Shown here piece after piece: positions 16,965 to 25,200 of a stretch of 37,023 nt of DNA. The position numbers and the translations under genes were made by a program. Each line of letters begins with the position of its first letter. The first letter of the stretch is position 1. The DNA lies in the NCBI GenBank assembly GCA_963629305.1, contig CAVGIJ010000013.1:1-37023 (forward strand), in the 5' to 3' direction. The DNA is from UBA1227 sp963629305. GTDB lineage: Bacteria > Bacillota > Clostridia > Oscillospirales > Acutalibacteraceae. The notes beneath the pieces were generated by a model. The model saw nothing but the letters and a program-made list of their open reading frames with translations, was not told the DNA's origin and made no database searches.

Positions 16965-17951
16965 TTAGTTCTTATTACGGTAGGACAGCACCATTTCCGT
17001 AAGCTTCTCTCCTACGGCTTTTGCTTCCGCAAGACCTGCCATCTCTTCCTCTACACTGCCTTTAGGTACGACAATTTCAAGGAGCAAAGGCAACTCATAC
17101 GGAGAGTCCGCAATTATCTCACAGAGTTTATCCCAACTTGCGATACCCTTAAACGGTATCCAGTGTTTATCTGATTTTTGAATTGCACCGTCAATATCCT
17201 CTGACAACGAATAATCAATACCCAAATTGTCATCAAGGTGCATTGCGATAAGTCTATCCTTATACCTTTCAAGGAATTTCCAATCGGGCTCTCTTGACTC
17301 TTCGTCCTCTATAGTTATCAAAGAGTGGCCTGAATCATAGCAAAGTCCTACATAATCAGGTGAATAGCGCTCAAAAAGTCTGTCAAACTTCTCGTATTGG
17401 TACTTTTTAGGCGTACATATCATATTTTCTACGGCTATACGAATTCCTTTTGCACGGCAATACGGTTCCATCTCGTCAAAAGATTTGTAAACCTGCTCCC
17501 AGTATTTTTCTTTAAAACCGGGTATGTTTTCAAAATCCTCATACGGAATAACCATATGCGTTACAATTTCTTTAGCACCGACCATATGTGCCAAATCAAC
17601 TCTGTTGAGCAACAACTCTACTCCCGACAAACGGTTGTATTCATACGGTGAGGTAAAATCTTTTCGGAAGTCACGCATACGAGAACGGTTAACAAATACC
17701 GGTTGTCCGTTAATAACTCTGCAACGTGTGTTACCCTCTGTTGCATGAACTCCCTTTACCTTAATGTGATGCTTCTCAAGAATCTCTTTAATTTGAATCA
17801 TTTCCCACTGAGAATATATGTACTCATAATCCCAGTCGTGTGCCCAATGAACGTGAGTGATTCCTGCTTTTTCAAGCTTTGCCATCTGTTCGTCCATGGA
17901 TTCGGGAGACAATTCGTATATGCCAAAATCACTTGCTAATGCAATTTCCAT
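16965..17951 (-). CDS. Sugar phosphate isomerase/epimerase family TIM-barrel protein
   Basis: A 328-residue member of the xylose isomerase-like/AP endonuclease 2 superfamily. The divalent-metal ligands appear in order: Glu in IAVENM, Asp and His in LCYDSGHS, His in IAMHLDDN, and Glu near the end in LLLEIV. Family members isomerise, epimerise or dehydrate sugars, inositols and keto-acids; the substrate is unknown. It follows an MFS transporter gene by 61 bases in the same direction, so uptake plus conversion of one carbon compound is likely. An AAAGGG site precedes the ATG. Confidence 0.83.
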   Translation of the reverse strand: MEIALASDFGIYELSPESMDEQMAKLEKAGITHVHWAHDWDYEYIYSQWEMIQIKEILEKHHIKVKGVHATEGNTRCRVINGQPVFVNRSRMRDFRKDFTSPYEYNRLSGVELLLNRVDLAHMVGAKEIVTHMVIPYEDFENIPGFKEKYWEQVYKSFDEMEPYCRAKGIRIAVENMICTPKKYQYEKFDRLFERYSPDYVGLCYDSGHSLITIEDEESREPDWKFLERYKDRLIAMHLDDNLGIDYSLSEDIDGAIQKSDKHWIPFKGIASWDKLCEIIADSPYELPLLLEIVVPKGSVEEEMAGLAEAKAVGEKLTEMVLSYRNKN

Positions 17952-18012
17952 TATCTGAAACCCTTTCTATTAAACAACTCTTAAGCAAGGTGAAAATATG
18001 AGCCGTTTAACA

Positions 18013-19299
18013 TCAATCCTCTGACTTTGACTCAATATTAACCTTCAAACCATGCTTTTTAATGTATGCCGAAAGAATCATAGCAGCTGCGAATCCAACT
18101 GCATAGAGAGATGCCATGATGATAAATACTGTCTTATATCCACTCATGGTTCCGCTTTCGATAAGTTTTCCGTAAACGGCTGATGCCCAGCACATAGGTG
18201 ACTGGATAAGAAGAATAGCTATTGCCATTGCAGATCCGGAAACCTCTCTTGGTATGCCTGATTCACCGATAGGAGCATAGTAAACTCCGCGAAGCATGTA
18301 AACTACTATCTGGAGAATTATAAGCATAATGGTTACAGGCCAAATGAAGGATGCTGACTTAGGCATAGCAATGATAGCTACAAGCATTGCAATTCCGGTA
18401 GCGAAGAGAACACGCATCCAGTTTGCTGATGAATGGAATTTGTTGTTAGCTATAACACCTGATACCGGTCCGGCAAACATGCGGACATATGATGAACCGA
18501 CAATAGCAAAAATAGAAACTAAGAGAGTCGGTACCTGATAAATATCCTCAAGGAACGGCTGGAAGTAGGATGTGCCCATATAAACGGCATAAACACCCAT
18601 TCCCATAAATCCGCAAAGCCAAAGCTGAGGGATCTTTAAGCATGTAATAATAGCCTTGAATGATTCCTTATTCTTTCCTGAAGCTGTTTCACTCTTAAGA
18701 TAGCTCTCAGCCGGAAGGAGTTTGAATACCAAAAGGCCGAAGATGATAAGTAAAGCTCCGGCAATTCCCATAACAATGCGCATTCCGAATACCTGCTCAC
18801 CAACAGCGGCAACGATTGCTACGGCAATCATATTTTCTACTACGCCGGTAAGTCCGCGTGTCATTTCCATTGAACCGAAAGCAATTCCCTGCTTTTCATC
18901 CGGGAACATACATCTGACGCTCTTAGTAACTGCGCCCCAATAAAATGCTTCAAGTGTGAAGCCCCAAATTACACCGACAACAAGCATGCCGCCGTAGGTA
19001 ACTGCGGGAGAAATCATGTAAAAACATGTAAGACCCGAAAGTGCAAGGTTGATAGCCTGAAGGTTTCTCGCTGAGAATCTGTTCAATACCCAAGAACTTG
19101 GTATTCCGCCGAAGAATGCAACCCATCCCTGAACGGTAAGAACCATACCCAACTGGCTGTCAGTCAAACCAAGCATGTTGATGTAAGGTGTGTAGAGAAC
19201 GTTTTTCGCAGCATAAACAAAGTAAATAAACTCTGATGTTATGCAAACGATGATAAACTTTCTCAATGTCTCTTTGTCAATGTTTAATTTTTTAAGCAC
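18013..19299 (-). CDS. MFS transporter with GTG start
   Basis: A 428-residue major facilitator protein with about 12 helices. The N-terminal half holds the MFS loop-2 type region (GLTDSQLGMVLTVQGWVAFFGGI, then NRFSARNL). The start is GTG at 19299, set by GGAGGA six bases ahead. An ATG two bases earlier (ATGTG) is out of frame and would stop after five codons. It is the first gene of a unit with the isomerase/epimerase, behind a consensus promoter and palindromic operator. The substrate is unknown; a sugar, polyol or organic acid is likely from context. Confidence 0.85.
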   Translation of the reverse strand: MLKKLNIDKETLRKFIIVCITSEFIYFVYAAKNVLYTPYINMLGLTDSQLGMVLTVQGWVAFFGGIPSSWVLNRFSARNLQAINLALSGLTCFYMISPAVTYGGMLVVGVIWGFTLEAFYWGAVTKSVRCMFPDEKQGIAFGSMEMTRGLTGVVENMIAVAIVAAVGEQVFGMRIVMGIAGALLIIFGLLVFKLLPAESYLKSETASGKNKESFKAIITCLKIPQLWLCGFMGMGVYAVYMGTSYFQPFLEDIYQVPTLLVSIFAIVGSSYVRMFAGPVSGVIANNKFHSSANWMRVLFATGIAMLVAIIAMPKSASFIWPVTIMLIILQIVVYMLRGVYYAPIGESGIPREVSGSAMAIAILLIQSPMCWASAVYGKLIESGTMSGYKTVFIIMASLYAVGFAAAMILSAYIKKHGLKVNIESKSED

Positions 19300-19345
19300 A
19301 TTGATCCTCCTAACATTGTTTCATTTCATGTTTACGGAACCATAC

Positions 19346-19360
19346 GTATAGATTCTATAC
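19346..19360. promoter_or_regulatory. Palindromic operator at the MFS transcription start
   Basis: GTATAGATTCTATAC is a perfect palindrome (7 bp each side of one central base), three bases downstream of the -10 box. ATACGTAT (19342-19349) overlaps one end. Position and symmetry fit a repressor site; the GTAT...ATAC shape resembles GntR/HutC-type operators. No regulator gene lies next to it. Confidence 0.65.
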
Positions 19361-19363
19361 AAA

Positions 19364-19392
19364 ATGATACCCCCCCGAATGCCTTGTGTCAA
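19364..19392 (-). promoter_or_regulatory. Promoter of the MFS/isomerase operon
   Basis: TTGACA (plus 19387-19392), 17 bases, and TATCAT (plus 19364-19369) on the minus strand. The spacer contains a run of seven G on the minus strand. Confidence 0.8.
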
Positions 19393-19544
19393 GAGATTAA
19401 CAATCGTGATGTTTCACGAATATAATTTTGTCTTTTTGGAACAATTGCCAAAAATACGAGATGCCATAAATAAACCATTGACAAAACTCACAAAATCTTC
19501 ACATGTTTTGCCGAATAACAATCTAATAAAACTGTATTTTCCTC

Positions 19545-19573
19545 TTGAAAATAATCATCTTTTCCATTAGAAT
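19545..19573 (+). promoter_or_regulatory. Promoter of tRNA-Thr
   Basis: TTGAAA (19545-19550), a 17-base spacer and TAGAAT (19568-19573), 34 bases ahead of the tRNA. Confidence 0.6.
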
Positions 19574-19607
19574 GTATATGCGCAAGAGTGGTATATTCAT
19601 TCTGCAT

Positions 19608-19683
19608 GCTGGAGTAGCGCAGTTGGTAGCGCAACTGATTCGTAATCAGTAGGTCGTGGGTTCAAGTCCCATCTTCAGCTCCA
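19608..19683 (+). tRNA. tRNA-Thr (anticodon CGU)
   Basis: A full cloverleaf can be drawn. Acceptor GCTGGAG pairs with CTTCAGC, the D arm contains AGTTGGTAGC, and the anticodon stem CTGAT/ATCAG holds loop TCGTA with anticodon CGT. The T arm GTGGG-TTCAAGT-CCCAT follows, with discriminator T and an encoded CCA at 19681-19683. Anticodon CGU reads ACG threonine codons. It has its own promoter and terminator. Confidence 0.96.
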
Positions 19684-19686
19684 AAG

Positions 19687-19717
19687 AACGGGGAAGATAT
19701 TATCTTCTCCGTTTTTT
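19687..19717 (+). terminator. Terminator of tRNA-Thr
   Basis: ACGGGGAAGAT pairs with ATCTTCTCCGT (one G-U) and is followed by TTTTTT. Confidence 0.85.
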
Positions 19718-19771
19718 CTTCCTCAAATATAAAGCTCTTATTTCGAGGAATGTGCAACATGAAGTATGCAA

Positions 19772-19800
19772 TTGAATTTCTATTTCCAATATTGTATAAT
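19772..19800 (+). promoter_or_regulatory. Promoter of the PAS-like protein gene
   Basis: TTGAAT (19772-19777), a 17-base spacer and a perfect TATAAT (19795-19800). Confidence 0.7.
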
Positions 19801-19847
19801 AATGCCAACGAAGCCGGAGTGGCACAAAAAATCAGGAGGTGAATATC

Positions 19848-20681
19848 TTGAAAACAATGAGTAATAGTGATATCCCCTTTGCAGACAATGAGCAGTTAAA
19901 AGAAATCATTCTGCACTACCTTAAGAGAAACTTTCTCTTTACGGTAATTGTAAACTGTGACGATGACGCTTGTTACCCGGTTTCGATAAACGAAAAAGCT
20001 CTTAAGCCAACTGAAGGTGAAATAACAATTAACCGGTTGGTGGAAAGCTCTGCAAATGTTGTTCATCCCCTGTTTTTTCAAAGATTTAAAGATCTTTTTT
20101 CTCCGAAAGTCATGGAAAAGGCGTATGATGAAGATAGGCTTCTCACGCAGGAGTTACTGATAAAAAACGGAATCAGCAAAAATTATCAATGGTATATGAT
20201 ACGACTGACACCGATTCATACCGATGAAAACAAACGCATCTTTTTCTACACTTGCATATTAACTGACAGCATAATGAAACAGAAAGAAAAAGAAAAAGAT
20301 GAAAGTTTCAACATGAGTGTCTTAAAGCAACTCATATACGATCAGATTTTGGTCTATGTTATAGACCTTGACAATGGAATGAGTAAGCTTGTTCGCTCAA
20401 GAAAAGACGATGAATTTGACATTTATGCAAGACAATTTAAATCTCATCTCGAAATGATGAATCATCTCTACGACAATTTTATTCAAGCTGATTTTAAAAA
20501 AGACTTTTCTCGTTATCTGGACTACGGTTATATTGAAAAACAGTTTAAAAGCGAAAAAAACAGACTTATATATGTTTTCAGAGACGTGTCCGGCAGAGCC
20601 TTTGAGCTCAACATTTCAAAATATCACGAATACAGTGAAACATACAAGCTTATCATTTTTTCAATAAAAGAACTTTCATAA
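19848..20681 (+). CDS. Stand-alone double PAS-like sensor protein, no output domain
   Basis: A 277-residue soluble protein I cannot place in a named family. Two halves look alike. Residues ~25-145 run from FTVIVNCDDDACYPVS to WYMIRLTPI and a final strand FFYTCILTD. Residues ~160-275 run from ILVYVIDLDNGMSKLV to IYVFRDVSGRAFELN and YKLIIFSIKE. Each has the strand, helix and three-strand order of PAS domains that precede GGDEF or kinase modules in Clostridia, but neither output module follows. A charged helix (KQKEKEKDES) links them. The TTG at 19848 is taken as the start, 8 bases after AGGAGG (19834-19839); the GTG at 19839 overlaps that site. It has its own promoter and terminator. Confidence 0.6.
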   Translation: MKTMSNSDIPFADNEQLKEIILHYLKRNFLFTVIVNCDDDACYPVSINEKALKPTEGEITINRLVESSANVVHPLFFQRFKDLFSPKVMEKAYDEDRLLTQELLIKNGISKNYQWYMIRLTPIHTDENKRIFFYTCILTDSIMKQKEKEKDESFNMSVLKQLIYDQILVYVIDLDNGMSKLVRSRKDDEFDIYARQFKSHLEMMNHLYDNFIQADFKKDFSRYLDYGYIEKQFKSEKNRLIYVFRDVSGRAFELNISKYHEYSETYKLIIFSIKELS

Positions 20682-20685
20682 AACA

Positions 20686-20724
20686 ACCCCTGTACACCGG
20701 GAATGCGGTGTACAGGGGTACTTT
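20686..20724 (+). terminator. Bidirectional terminator between the PAS-like and ABC-F genes
   Basis: ACCCCTGTACACCG and CGGTGTACAGGGGT form a 14-bp stem around GGAATG, with TTTTT on the plus side and TTGTTTTA on the minus side. It ends both convergent transcripts. Confidence 0.9.
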
Positions 20725-20733
20725 TTATGCGAA

Positions 20734-22677
20734 TTACTCATCGTACTTCGAAAGACTGATTGACAGTTCCTCCCATTTTTCCATAGCGGTATCAAGTGCA
20801 CTGTTGGCAATTGCAAGTTTATCGGACAATTCTGAGATTTTTTCATAATCTGAAGATATTTTATCGTCTGCCAAAGCGGCTTCAAAATCGTTTATTTCAT
20901 TTTCAATTCTTTCTATTTCTTCTTCCGTTTTTCGCAGTGCTGTTTTGAGTTTGGTAATCTCGGAACGCCTCTGTTTTTTATCAAGATAGCCTTGACCGCC
21001 TGACCCCATTTCCTTTTTTACTTGGGATACATCGCCCTTGTCATCATGGTCAGTTTCAGAGGCAATAAGCTCCTCATAGCTTTCGTAATTGCCCGAAATT
21101 ACGCGAGAACCGTCGGCCTTTAGCTCAACTGTTTTATTCGCAAGCTTATTTATAAAGTAACGGTCATGTGAGATAACAAGCAATGTACCCGTATAACCCA
21201 TGAGCGCGTTTTCAAGCGCATCAAGCGAATAGATATCAAGGTGATTTGTGGGCTCGTCGAGGATAAGAAAATTACACCTTTTCAGCATGATTTTACAAAG
21301 CGCGACTTTCGCGCGTTCGCCGCCGGACAGTATGTCGAGCGTATCAAAAACTTTTTCTCCCTTAAAACCGAATACAGCAAGAGCAGAGCGCACCTCCGTA
21401 TCCAAAAGAGACGGATATGCATCGTGAATTTCATCAACGACACGTTTTGAGAGTGTAAGGTTGAGCTGGTGCTGATCAAAATATCCTACAGTCACGCCGA
21501 CTCCGAATCTTACACCTCTGCCTCTCCTCATTATCTGTTTCACAAGGGTGGTTTTTCCGATACCGTTTTCTCCTATTATGAAAATCGCGTCTCCTTTTTT
21601 TACATCAAAAGATACATTTTCATAGAGAAGTTTTCCCGGAAACTCCATTTTAAGATTTGTTACAGTGAGAACATCTTCACCGCTTTCGGACAGTGGTGTA
21701 AATGAAAATTTAAAATCGTTATTTTCATGCTCGGGTACCTCAAGGCCGTCAAGCATTCTTTCAATTTGTTTTTGCTTAGACTCTGCAGTCTTTATATTTT
21801 TCTCACGGTTCCATCTTCTTTGCTGTTCAATTATACCTTCAATACGTTTGACTTCCGCCATTGTGTTTTCGTAATGGCGGGTTTCTGTTTTGTCGCGCTC
21901 ATCTCGAAGCTGCATATGTCTTGTATAATTTCCTGTCGTCGCAAACATTTTCCTTGCGTATATCTCAACAATCCCCGTACATATTCTGTCCAGAAAATAT
22001 CTGTCATGTGAGATAACAAGAGCCGTAATTTTACTGCTTACAATAAATTTTTCAAGCCACTGCACAGATTTTATGTCAAGGTGGTTTGTGGGCTCGTCAA
22101 GTAACATAATATCCGGTTTTGTAAGGAGCAATTTTGCAAGTCCTATTTTTGATTTCTGACCACCGGAGAGACTTGAAACGGGCAAATTTTGTTCTTCATC
22201 GGTAAATCCGAGCCCCGAAAGCACCGCATGTGTACGGGATACATATGTAAGTCCGCCAAGGCTTTCATATTCCTCAATAAGCTTTGCCTGCTTTAAGATC
22301 AGTTCTTGGCGTGCCTTCCCCGCATCCTCGATTGTGTCGGAAATCGAAAAATTCTTTAGTTTTTCCTCTGTTTCTTTCTGCTCATTTTCTATCTCAAAGA
22401 GATGAGCAAAAACGGTGAGAGTTTCTTCATAGCAGGTCTTTTCGGAGTCAGAGCAAACATGCTGTTCAAGATAGCCGATTTTTGCTCCGGATGACAACAA
22501 AACAGAACCGGAGTCAGCGTCTTCAGTTCCTGTAATAATGTTAAACAATGTAGTCTTGCCGACACCGTTTGCACCGATAAGTCCGATGATTTCTCCTTTT
22601 TCAACGGAAAAAGAGCCCTCTGAAAAAAGGACTCTGTCTCCGAAACTCTTCGTAAGTTTTGAAACGTTGAGTATCAT
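20734..22677 (-). CDS. ABC-F family ATP-binding protein
   Basis: A 647-residue ABC-F protein with two ATPase domains and no membrane part. The first Walker A is GANGVGKTT (35-43), with signature LSGGQ (170-174) and Walker B LLDEPTNHLD. The second set is GENGIGKTT, LSGGERAKVAL and ILDEPTNHLD. Between them lies the charged linker (EIIEQQRRWNREKNIKTAES in similar form) that reaches the ribosomal tRNA site in this family. The C-terminus has a coiled coil (about residues 560-645) as in Uup/YdiF. ABC-F proteins act on the ribosome to relieve stalling or protect against antibiotics; which applies is unknown. The start is 3 bases after the pilT stop, so it is at the end of the pilus-like operon. Confidence 0.9.
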   Translation of the reverse strand: MILNVSKLTKSFGDRVLFSEGSFSVEKGEIIGLIGANGVGKTTLFNIITGTEDADSGSVLLSSGAKIGYLEQHVCSDSEKTCYEETLTVFAHLFEIENEQKETEEKLKNFSISDTIEDAGKARQELILKQAKLIEEYESLGGLTYVSRTHAVLSGLGFTDEEQNLPVSSLSGGQKSKIGLAKLLLTKPDIMLLDEPTNHLDIKSVQWLEKFIVSSKITALVISHDRYFLDRICTGIVEIYARKMFATTGNYTRHMQLRDERDKTETRHYENTMAEVKRIEGIIEQQRRWNREKNIKTAESKQKQIERMLDGLEVPEHENNDFKFSFTPLSESGEDVLTVTNLKMEFPGKLLYENVSFDVKKGDAIFIIGENGIGKTTLVKQIMRRGRGVRFGVGVTVGYFDQHQLNLTLSKRVVDEIHDAYPSLLDTEVRSALAVFGFKGEKVFDTLDILSGGERAKVALCKIMLKRCNFLILDEPTNHLDIYSLDALENALMGYTGTLLVISHDRYFINKLANKTVELKADGSRVISGNYESYEELIASETDHDDKGDVSQVKKEMGSGGQGYLDKKQRRSEITKLKTALRKTEEEIERIENEINDFEAALADDKISSDYEKISELSDKLAIANSALDTAMEKWEELSISLSKYDE

Positions 22678-22680
22678 AAT

Positions 22681-23760
22681 TTATCTTTTTCCCATTAATT
22701 TATTATGTTCTATCTTTTTCTTGAGAAGGTCGGCATTGGATGCGAATTTGATTGCATTTTGTTCCGTAATGGTTCCCTTCTCATAAAGATCATATATGCT
22801 GGTATCCATAGATACCATGCCCTCAGCTGCGGAAGTTCCTATGATGGAATCAATCTGGTGAACCTTTGATTCGCGGATCATATTCCTTATTGCACTGTTA
22901 AGGTTCATAACTTCAAAAGCCGGAATCAATTCACCTGAAACCGTGGGAATAAGTTGCTGAGATATAACACACTGGAGCAGCTGTGCAAGCTGTACCCTTA
23001 TCTGTTGCTGCTGATTCGGAGGGAACACATCTATAACACGGTCAATTGTGTTAGCCGCGCCGACTGTATGCAACGTTGAAATAACAAGGTGCCCTGTTTC
23101 CGCAGCGGTCATAGCGGTCTTTATAGTTTCATAGTCACGCATTTCTCCGACGAGAATAACGTCCGGAGACTGTCGCAGACATGCTCTGAGTGCCGTAACA
23201 TAGTTTTCGGTATCCGTTTCAATTTCACGCTGTGATATAACGCTTTTCTTATTCCTGTGAAGATACTCAAGTGGTTCTTCAAGGGTTATTATATGGCCGT
23301 TTCTGGTTGAATTTATCCTGTCGATTATGCAGGCAAGTGTGGTTGATTTACCGCCTCCGGCAGGTCCGGTCACCAGAACAAGACCTTTGGTTTTCTCCGC
23401 CACTGACATAACCGATTCGGGTATGCCGAGCTCCTTATAATCCGGAATATCAAACGATACAAGCCTTATAACCGCCGCCAAAGAGCCACGCTGTTTATAT
23501 GTGCTGACCCTAAAACGAGAAAGTCCGCTTATAGCGAGTGAAAAATCATCATCTCCGGTCTTAAGAAGTCTGTCCATAGGCCTGCCTGCAGTTTCGTATA
23601 TCTCTTCGATTATAGCACGTGAAATCTGAGGCGTTACCTTTTCTTCCTCCTGGGGGATTATAACTCCGTTGAGTTTGTATGAAAGCGGCAAACTGGCAAG
23701 TACGAAGATATCCGATGCCTGCTTTTCAACCGCGCCTTTAAGTAAAGTGAGTAAATCCAT
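22681..23760 (-). CDS. pilT: PilT-type pilus retraction ATPase
   Basis: A 359-residue hexameric secretion ATPase of the PilT branch, normal length. Walker A is GPAGGGKST (132-140), where Ala and Gly replace the usual Thr and Ser of GPTGSGKST. The Asp box ITLEEPLEYLH, Walker B DVILVGEMRD (200-209) and His box HLVISTLHT (224-232) are intact. AIRNMIRE (290-297) is the C-terminal signature that marks PilT rather than PilB. PilT normally pulls pilins out of a type IV pilus, powering twitching or DNA uptake. It sits in an operon with a GspF protein and pilin-like proteins; no PilB/GspE gene is in the window, so it could also be the only motor here. Confidence 0.93.
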   Translation of the reverse strand: MDLLTLLKGAVEKQASDIFVLASLPLSYKLNGVIIPQEEEKVTPQISRAIIEEIYETAGRPMDRLLKTGDDDFSLAISGLSRFRVSTYKQRGSLAAVIRLVSFDIPDYKELGIPESVMSVAEKTKGLVLVTGPAGGGKSTTLACIIDRINSTRNGHIITLEEPLEYLHRNKKSVISQREIETDTENYVTALRACLRQSPDVILVGEMRDYETIKTAMTAAETGHLVISTLHTVGAANTIDRVIDVFPPNQQQQIRVQLAQLLQCVISQQLIPTVSGELIPAFEVMNLNSAIRNMIRESKVHQIDSIIGTSAAEGMVSMDTSIYDLYEKGTITEQNAIKFASNADLLKKKIEHNKLMGKR

Positions 23761-23775
23761 GTAAAGCTCACCGTC

Positions 23776-24231
23776 CTAACCTAAAATAGTTATCCCATCC
23801 GCATTCCATTCTGCGGTATTGACAAGTTTCCACTGCTTTACGGAAAGCTTCGAACCGTCAAAAAGCAATTTCACGTGAAGTTCCTGATAGTCATCCATTT
23901 TCTCCGTATAAGAGAGAACAAGATTTCCGTCGGACGCTTCCGTAGTAACACCGAGACTGCTGACTTCATTGGTGATAAGTCCGTATGATTTTGTCGTCTT
24001 AACAATGTTTTCAATCTTTGCCATCGTCTCTGTTGCACTTTCGTCAGCCGCATAGTAAGCTTTTACCTGATCAGCGGATTTGACAGACAATTTATACTCA
24101 TTATTTGCAGTGACAAAAGTCAAAACAGCAAAAACCGTAAGGCAAAGCACTGAGAAAACCATTATTATTGACGCACTGCCTATGTTTATCCCGGAAGACT
24201 GTCTCGTATTTTGTTTAACACGTTTTTCCAT
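23776..24231 (-). CDS. Pilin-like single-pass protein (PilX-like position)
   Basis: 151 residues with a basic N-terminus, a hydrophobic helix (SASIIMVFSVLCLTVFAVLT, about 19-40) and a long amphipathic continuation (NEYKLSVKSADQVKAYYAAD), followed by a small beta domain. The order and the AYYAADES segment recall PilX-type minor pilins, but there is no GFTLIE cleavage motif. Its SD (GGAGGCG) lies inside the end of the previous gene. I recognise no named family; the pilus-assembly role is inferred from shape and context. Confidence 0.65.
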   Translation of the reverse strand: MEKRVKQNTRQSSGINIGSASIIMVFSVLCLTVFAVLTFVTANNEYKLSVKSADQVKAYYAADESATETMAKIENIVKTTKSYGLITNEVSSLGVTTEASDGNLVLSYTEKMDDYQELHVKLLFDGSKLSVKQWKLVNTAEWNADGITILG

Positions 24232-24233
24232 GC

Positions 24234-24698
24234 TTATGACGCCTCCCCATCGGTATCGGTCTTTGTTGTGGCAGCTACAATTTCAATGATGCCGTCACGT
24301 GTGTCATTCTCAACCTTTTCGACCCTTATTGAAGCACGAAGCAGATTCATGTCCCTGTCTGTCGAAATACTCATTGAATAAGCAGCCTCTCCGCCCTCAG
24401 TTATACGGTTCCACTCCTTATCATAGAAAAACGCCATGTTTTTTGTATCACTTGTAGCGCCGTTTACGGAATAATACTCTCCGACTTTGCCCATGTCACC
24501 GTGATATTCTTTATACACCTCGGCAAAGCTTTCGGCTGCAAATGAAGCCTGAGCCAAATCTCTTGCCGTGTCGGTTTTTACCTTAGATATGGCAAAGACC
24601 TTCATGCAGATAGCGGCACTGAGTGAAAAGAACATAAGAACTATTATGAGTTCCATAAGGAACAATGATGATTTTGAACGAGTTTTTATATTTTTCAT
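24234..24698 (-). CDS. Prepilin-like protein
   Basis: 154 residues. The N-terminus has basic residues, then SSLFLMELIIVLMFFSLSA. If cleavage falls after the second Ser, the mature chain begins LFLME with Glu at position 5, as in type IV prepilins, although the usual Gly at -1 is missing. An amphipathic helix (DTARDLAQASFAAESFAEVY) and a beta domain (YSMSISTDRDMNLLRASIRV) follow. The ATG at 24698 follows GGAGG by 7 bases and overlaps the upstream stop as ATGA; the longer in-frame start is inside the previous gene. Confidence 0.68.
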   Translation of the reverse strand: MKNIKTRSKSSLFLMELIIVLMFFSLSAAICMKVFAISKVKTDTARDLAQASFAAESFAEVYKEYHGDMGKVGEYYSVNGATSDTKNMAFFYDKEWNRITEGGEAAYSMSISTDRDMNLLRASIRVEKVENDTRDGIIEIVAATTKTDTDGEAS

Positions 24699-25183
24699 GC
24701 TGCTGCCTCCGTTTCGCTGGCAACGTTCACGACAACAGTAGAAACCGTTCCCTCTTCGCCGATACATTTGATTGTTATAAGACTGCCGTCCTGGGTGAAG
24801 TTTATATACTTCGCGTCAATGATATCCTGACCCGCAGACGGATCGAACTCAAGCCCCTTTTGGAATCTGAGTTCCTTCATTTTTCCGTCACAACAGTAGA
24901 TATATGTTGTAAAGTCCATTCCGGAAACGGTCTCATCAAGTGCCAGTGCGGAAAAACCTCCGAAATCTGTTACATATACGTTTCCATCCTCATCATAATG
25001 ATTGAGCTTTGTTGTGATATATGATATACAGGTGCGCTCTTCGTATCGCTCTTTCATAAGAGCCTGTGTATTTTTATATACACCCGCTCCGGAAACAAGA
25101 ACAAAAAGCACCGTTATTGCAAAAACTGCAAAGAGAACGAGCACAAATATTGTGTCAACCGTATAGGAAGTTCTCTTCTTCAT
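24695..25183 (-). CDS. Single-pass protein of the pilus-like operon (DUF4860-like)
   Basis: 162 residues: MKKR, a hydrophobic helix at about 10-33 (IFVLVLFAVFAITVLFVLVS), a helix rich in charged residues (MKERYEERTCISYITTKLN), then a beta domain with a CC pair (YIYCCDGKMKEL). The layout matches small clostridial proteins annotated as DUF4860 and found in pilus clusters; I cannot confirm that match. It is coupled by ATGA to the prepilin-like gene downstream and lies 17 bases after the previous gene. Confidence 0.65.
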   Translation of the reverse strand: MKKRTSYTVDTIFVLVLFAVFAITVLFVLVSGAGVYKNTQALMKERYEERTCISYITTKLNHYDEDGNVYVTDFGGFSALALDETVSGMDFTTYIYCCDGKMKELRFQKGLEFDPSAGQDIIDAKYINFTQDGSLITIKCIGEEGTVSTVVVNVASETEAAA

Positions 25184-25200
25184 CTGTGCAGTTCCCCTTT

